Origin: DATFES01 sp035457725
GTDB lineage: Bacteria; Pseudomonadota; Alphaproteobacteria; CACIAM-22H2
Reading direction: 5' to 3'
Length of the DNA stretch: 21,805 nucleotides
Assembly (NCBI GenBank): GCA_035457725.1
Contig: DATIBC010000071.1
Span: forward strand, 1-21,805
Part shown: positions 19,179 to 21,805 of the stretch, piece after piece
How positions within the stretch are numbered: position 1 is the first letter of the stretch
How the letters are laid out: each line of letters begins with the position of its first letter
Notes under the pieces: model-generated
The model's input: the letters and a program-made list of their open reading frames with translations, nothing else
What the model was told of the DNA's origin: nothing
The model's database searches: none
Translations under genes and position numbers: made by a program

Positions 19179-20198
19179 ATGCGCGTGTATTACGATCGTG
19201 ACGCCGACGTGAACCTGATCAAAGGAAAGAAAGTCGCTGTCGTCGGCTATGGAAGTCAGGGCCATGCTCACGCCCTCAATCTCCGCGACAGCGGCGTCAA
19301 GGACGTCGTGGTGGCGCTAAAGGCCGGATCCGCCTCGATCAAGAAGGCGGAAGGCGCCAACTTCAAGGTTATGTCACCGGCCGAAGCGGCGAAGTGGGCC
19401 GATGTCATGATGGTGGTGACGCCCGACGAGTACCAGGCGGCGCTATGGCGCGACGAGCTCAAGGCCAACATGAAGAAAGGCGCCGCGATCGCCTTCGCGC
19501 ACGGATTCAACATCCATTTCAGCCTGGTCGAGCCGCGGCCCGATCTCGACGTCTTCATGATCGCCCCCAAGGGGCCGGGGCACACCGTGCGCTCCGAATA
19601 TCAGCGCGGCGGCGGGGTGCCGTGCCTGGTCGCCGTGCAGCAAAACGCTTCCGGCAATGCGCTCGAGATCGCGCTCTCCTACGCCTCGGCGATCGGCGGC
19701 GGACGCGCCGGGGTGATCGAAACGACGTTCAAGGAGGAATGCGAGACCGACCTGTTCGGCGAGCAGTCGGTGCTGTGCGGCGGGCTGTGCTCGCTCATCA
19801 TGGCCGGATACGAAACGCTGGTCGAGGCGGGCTACGCGCCCGAGATGGCGTATTTCGAGTGCCTGCACGAGGTGAAGCTGATCGTCGACCTGATGTACGA
19901 GGGCGGCATGGCCAACATGCGCTACTCGATCTCGAACACCGCCGAGTATGGCGACTATACGCGCGGTCCGCGCGTTATCACGCCGGCGGTGAAGGAGGAG
20001 ATGAAGCGCATCCTCGACGACATCCAATCGGGGCGCTTCGCGCGCGAGTGGGTGCTCGAGAACGCCGCCGGGCAGGCGAGCTTCAAGGCGATGCGCAAGC
20101 GCGCGGCCGAGCATCCGATCGAGCAGGTCGGCGCCAGGCTGCGCGCCATGATGCCGTGGATCGCACAGAACAAATTGGTCGACAAAACCAAGAACTGA
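19179..20198 (+). CDS. ilvC: Ketol-acid reductoisomerase, class I
   Basis: A 339-residue short-form enzyme converting acetolactate to dihydroxyisovalerate with NAD(P)H and Mg. It has a Rossmann GYGSQGHAHALNLRDSG (23-39), FAHGFNIHF with His108, and APKGPGHTVRSEY with Lys131. Metal ligands are Asp191 and Glu195 (ETDLFGEQSVLCGG), and Glu227 and Glu231 (YFECLHEVKL), with Ser252 nearby. Length (about 330-340) fits class I. Ser at the end of the first beta-alpha loop suggests NADPH preference by family rule. An AAGGGAAAG stretch precedes the ATG. It is followed at once by two hairpins that end the ilv operon. Confidence 0.98.
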   Translation: MRVYYDRDADVNLIKGKKVAVVGYGSQGHAHALNLRDSGVKDVVVALKAGSASIKKAEGANFKVMSPAEAAKWADVMMVVTPDEYQAALWRDELKANMKKGAAIAFAHGFNIHFSLVEPRPDLDVFMIAPKGPGHTVRSEYQRGGGVPCLVAVQQNASGNALEIALSYASAIGGGRAGVIETTFKEECETDLFGEQSVLCGGLCSLIMAGYETLVEAGYAPEMAYFECLHEVKLIVDLMYEGGMANMRYSISNTAEYGDYTRGPRVITPAVKEEMKRILDDIQSGRFAREWVLENAAGQASFKAMRKRAAEHPIEQVGARLRAMMPWIAQNKLVDKTKN

Positions 20199-20260
20199 CC
20201 TGCTGACGATCGGGCAGGTCAGGGAAGACCCGGCCGGCGACGGCCGGGTCTTCGCGTTTT
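20197..20260 (+). terminator. Tandem hairpins ending the ilv operon
   Basis: The first hairpin overlaps the ilvC stop: GACCTGC (20197-20203) pairs with GCAGGTC (20214-20220). The second is a perfect 13-bp stem, 20224-20236 with 20241-20253, closed by a GCGA (GNRA) tetraloop and followed by GCGTTTT. The second is a strong Rho-independent terminator. Confidence 0.92.
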
Positions 20261-20305
20261 CGGCGCTCTGGTTGCGACAACCAGAACGAATGCTTGAAAC
20301 GATCA

Positions 20306-20350
20306 TACAATCTATTGTAATGTACTACCGGGCGTAATCATCCGTACAAT
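20306..20350. promoter_or_regulatory. AT-rich promoter/operator region of the toxin-like gene
   Basis: A perfect palindrome TACAAT-CT-ATTGTA spans 20306-20319, and the same TACAAT half-site recurs at 20345-20350, ending 11 bases before the start codon. The region is markedly more AT-rich than its surroundings. TTGAAA at 20294-20299 could be a -35 box with a poor -10 around 20318. The symmetric site and repeated half-site suggest binding of a dimeric repressor; no such regulator is encoded beside it in the window. Confidence 0.4.
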
Positions 20351-20361
20351 TAGGAGCGGCC

Positions 20362-21789
20362 ATGAACGAGTTCGGCGCGTCGCCGATCGCCGGCGCAAGC
20401 GGTTTGCGCGACGACGGGTTGGGGTTGTGGTGCGACGCAGGCGGCGCCTTTCTCGGCGGCGTCCCGTTGCTGATCGCGCGCCGCCAGACCGACGGATCGA
20501 TCTGTTTTTCGCCGCGGCGCGAGGACGAGATCGCGCGGCTGCTGCACAGCGCCTATGGCGCGCGCTTCGACGGCAACACCCGCATGGGCGGTTTGCGCGC
20601 CGTGGCCAACGGGCTCAACGCCGGCCAGGAATGCCGGGCGATCATCGCCGCGCTCCATATGCGGCTGCCGAGCCTGACGCCGCTCGCCAAGATCATGATC
20701 GAGCGCGCCGAGCGGCTGATCAAGGCGGAGTGGGACGAAAGCAAGCACCCGCGCCAGCCGGCGGGCATCCCGGAGGGCGGCCAGTTCGCGCCGGCGGGCG
20801 GCGGCGGCGCCGCGACGCGGCCGCGTGCCGATCGGGACTCGGCCGAGGTCGATATGACCGAAGGCGGCATGGCGCCGCCGCGCACGCTGACGGCCGAAGA
20901 GCGCGCCGCGGCCGAGCGGATCCTGCGCGACCTCGAGGATTACGCGCAAACCTCGGCCGAGGCGCTGGGCCGGGTGCCCGAGGACGTCGCGCGGCTGATC
21001 GATCAGTTCAAGCGCGATCCGGTTGGGGCACTGCGCTCGCTGGGGCCGAGCCTGTCCGGGATCAACGTGGCGCTGAGTCCGGAATCGCTCGCCGCCGCCC
21101 GCGCGCTCGTCGCCGCGCGTGGCGTCGGATCAACCGCCGAAACCGCGTTGCCGGAGACCTATGCGCCGCCCGAGGCCACGGCCAAAGACCCTGTCGGGCG
21201 GCGCGGTTCGCCGATAATGCCGGCCGCAAAACGAAATCCACCGGAAGGTATCGCGGGTCGCGAATACTCGGGCCATGCGCTCGACATGATGCAGGCCCGC
21301 GGCTACACGCCAAGCGCGGTCGAAGAGGCGATTGCCACCGGCCGCCGCTCGCCGGGAAATGAGCCAGGCACGTCGGCCTACATCGATGGCAAGAACGGCG
21401 TGAAGGTGATCGTCGACGATCGATCGGGGGGCGTCGTCTCGGTGATCCCAACTAAGATCTTTAAATTCGTCATGAAGGGCCATGCAATGACCGAAGCCGA
21501 ACGTCGACTTTACGAAGTGATCCGTCAGTGGATACGCGATTATGATGCGCACCGTATGGACCTTGTCCGGTTGGCCAGCGAGTTGCTCGGGCTGGTCCCG
21601 CACCTCGACGCGTTCGATGAGGCCTGGACCGTCCGGTTCGAGCAGATCGCCTTCGATTTGGAGGTCTTGGTCGCCGTCGCGCTGGACAATGAGCAAACCG
21701 ACCTGACCGATGAGGAATATCGCGAACTCGATCGCGGATTGAACGCGCTCGACGCGCTGATCGACGAGAAGCTCGGCCCGCGAGCCTGA
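20362..21789 (+). CDS. Putative polymorphic-toxin-like protein (DUF4258-like) with fused immunity-like tail
   Basis: A 475-residue protein without a full-length match I recognise. Residues 1-120 form an N-terminal domain (GLWCDAGGAFLGGVPLL then RRREDEIARLLHSAYG type). W124-F142 carries WDESKHPRQPAGIPEGGQF, a KHPRxPAGxxxGGQF motif frequent in phage structural and secreted toxin proteins. Residues 177-260 are a helical, Ala-rich linker. Residues 301-362 (EYSGHALDMMQARGYTPSAV, then NGVKVIVDDRSGGVVSVI) resemble DUF4258, a small putative RNase fold common as a toxin tip. The frame then runs on into an acidic all-helical segment (376-475). No signal peptide is seen. AGGAG lies 5 nt before the ATG. 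Alternatively a phage-derived protein; target and secretion route are unknown. Confidence 0.6.
   Translation: MNEFGASPIAGASGLRDDGLGLWCDAGGAFLGGVPLLIARRQTDGSICFSPRREDEIARLLHSAYGARFDGNTRMGGLRAVANGLNAGQECRAIIAALHMRLPSLTPLAKIMIERAERLIKAEWDESKHPRQPAGIPEGGQFAPAGGGGAATRPRADRDSAEVDMTEGGMAPPRTLTAEERAAAERILRDLEDYAQTSAEALGRVPEDVARLIDQFKRDPVGALRSLGPSLSGINVALSPESLAAARALVAARGVGSTAETALPETYAPPEATAKDPVGRRGSPIMPAAKRNPPEGIAGREYSGHALDMMQARGYTPSAVEEAIATGRRSPGNEPGTSAYIDGKNGVKVIVDDRSGGVVSVIPTKIFKFVMKGHAMTEAERRLYEVIRQWIRDYDAHRMDLVRLASELLGLVPHLDAFDEAWTVRFEQIAFDLEVLVAVALDNEQTDLTDEEYRELDRGLNALDALIDEKLGPRA
21487..21789 (+). other. Possible internal start: immunity-like 100-residue protein
   Basis: ATG 21487 is in the same frame as the toxin-like gene and is preceded by GAAGGG with a 7-nt spacer, a good ribosome site. 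From here the product would be 100 residues, acidic and helical (MTEAERRLYEVIRQW, then EEYRELDRGLNALDALIDEK), as many immunity proteins are. A second in-frame ATG at 21472 lacks that site. Whether it is made separately, as a fusion tail, or both cannot be decided from sequence. Confidence 0.4.
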
Positions 21790-21805
21790 GGGCGCGGCAG
21801 GGCGG

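Overview
The window is GC-rich chromosomal DNA from an alphaproteobacterium. The strongest taxonomic evidence is a circularly permuted (two-piece) tmRNA gene. An alpha-type SspB, the RHH_4 ribbon-helix-helix protein beside fumC, hflK-hflC-Do protease and ilvB-ilvN-ilvC agree with this. I cannot name the genus. Almost everything is core housekeeping; three small stretches are accessory or decayed: 6290-6490, 7120-7400 and 20300-21789.

Left part (1-6872). A truncated DUF899 gene and a glutathione S-transferase-like gene lie on the plus strand. All else to 6872 is on the minus strand. In transcription order it runs: GFA-domain zinc protein, a dead LigD-type ligase fragment, permuted ssrA (tmRNA), sspB, class I (Fe-S) fumarase, a TfoX-N protein, class II fumarase fumC, an RHH protein and a Sel1-repeat lipoprotein-like or secreted protein. 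ssrA sits directly upstream of sspB with about 24 nt between them, so the RNA that tags stalled proteins and the adaptor that delivers tagged proteins to ClpXP are probably expressed together. Two unrelated fumarases flank the TfoX-N gene.

Middle (6873-14755). A gap with a frameshifted, stop-interrupted hypothetical gene precedes thyA-folA (4-nt overlap, coupled dTMP synthesis and folate recycling). Convergent to these is the Mrp/ApbC Fe-S carrier gene. Divergent from it is hflK-hflC (4-nt overlap, FtsH regulators) followed by a periplasmic Do-type protease with two PDZ domains. A hairpin separates the protease from convergent ubiX (prenylated FMN synthesis).

Right part (14764-21805). serB (minus) is divergent from miaA (plus), followed by ilvB-ilvN-ilvC for branched-chain amino acid synthesis, closed by a very strong intrinsic terminator. 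After it, an AT-rich promoter region with a perfect 14-bp palindrome drives a lone 475-codon gene. This gene reads as a polymorphic-toxin-like protein: a phage/toxin-type linker motif, then a DUF4258-like C-terminal domain, which continues without a stop into an acidic helical 100-residue segment that has its own ribosome binding site and start codon and looks like an immunity protein. This is the most novel-looking element of the window.

Two biosynthetic enzymes carry Asp-to-Glu changes at positions normally occupied by conserved acidic residues (SerB HAD motif I, IlvB ThDP/Mg motif).
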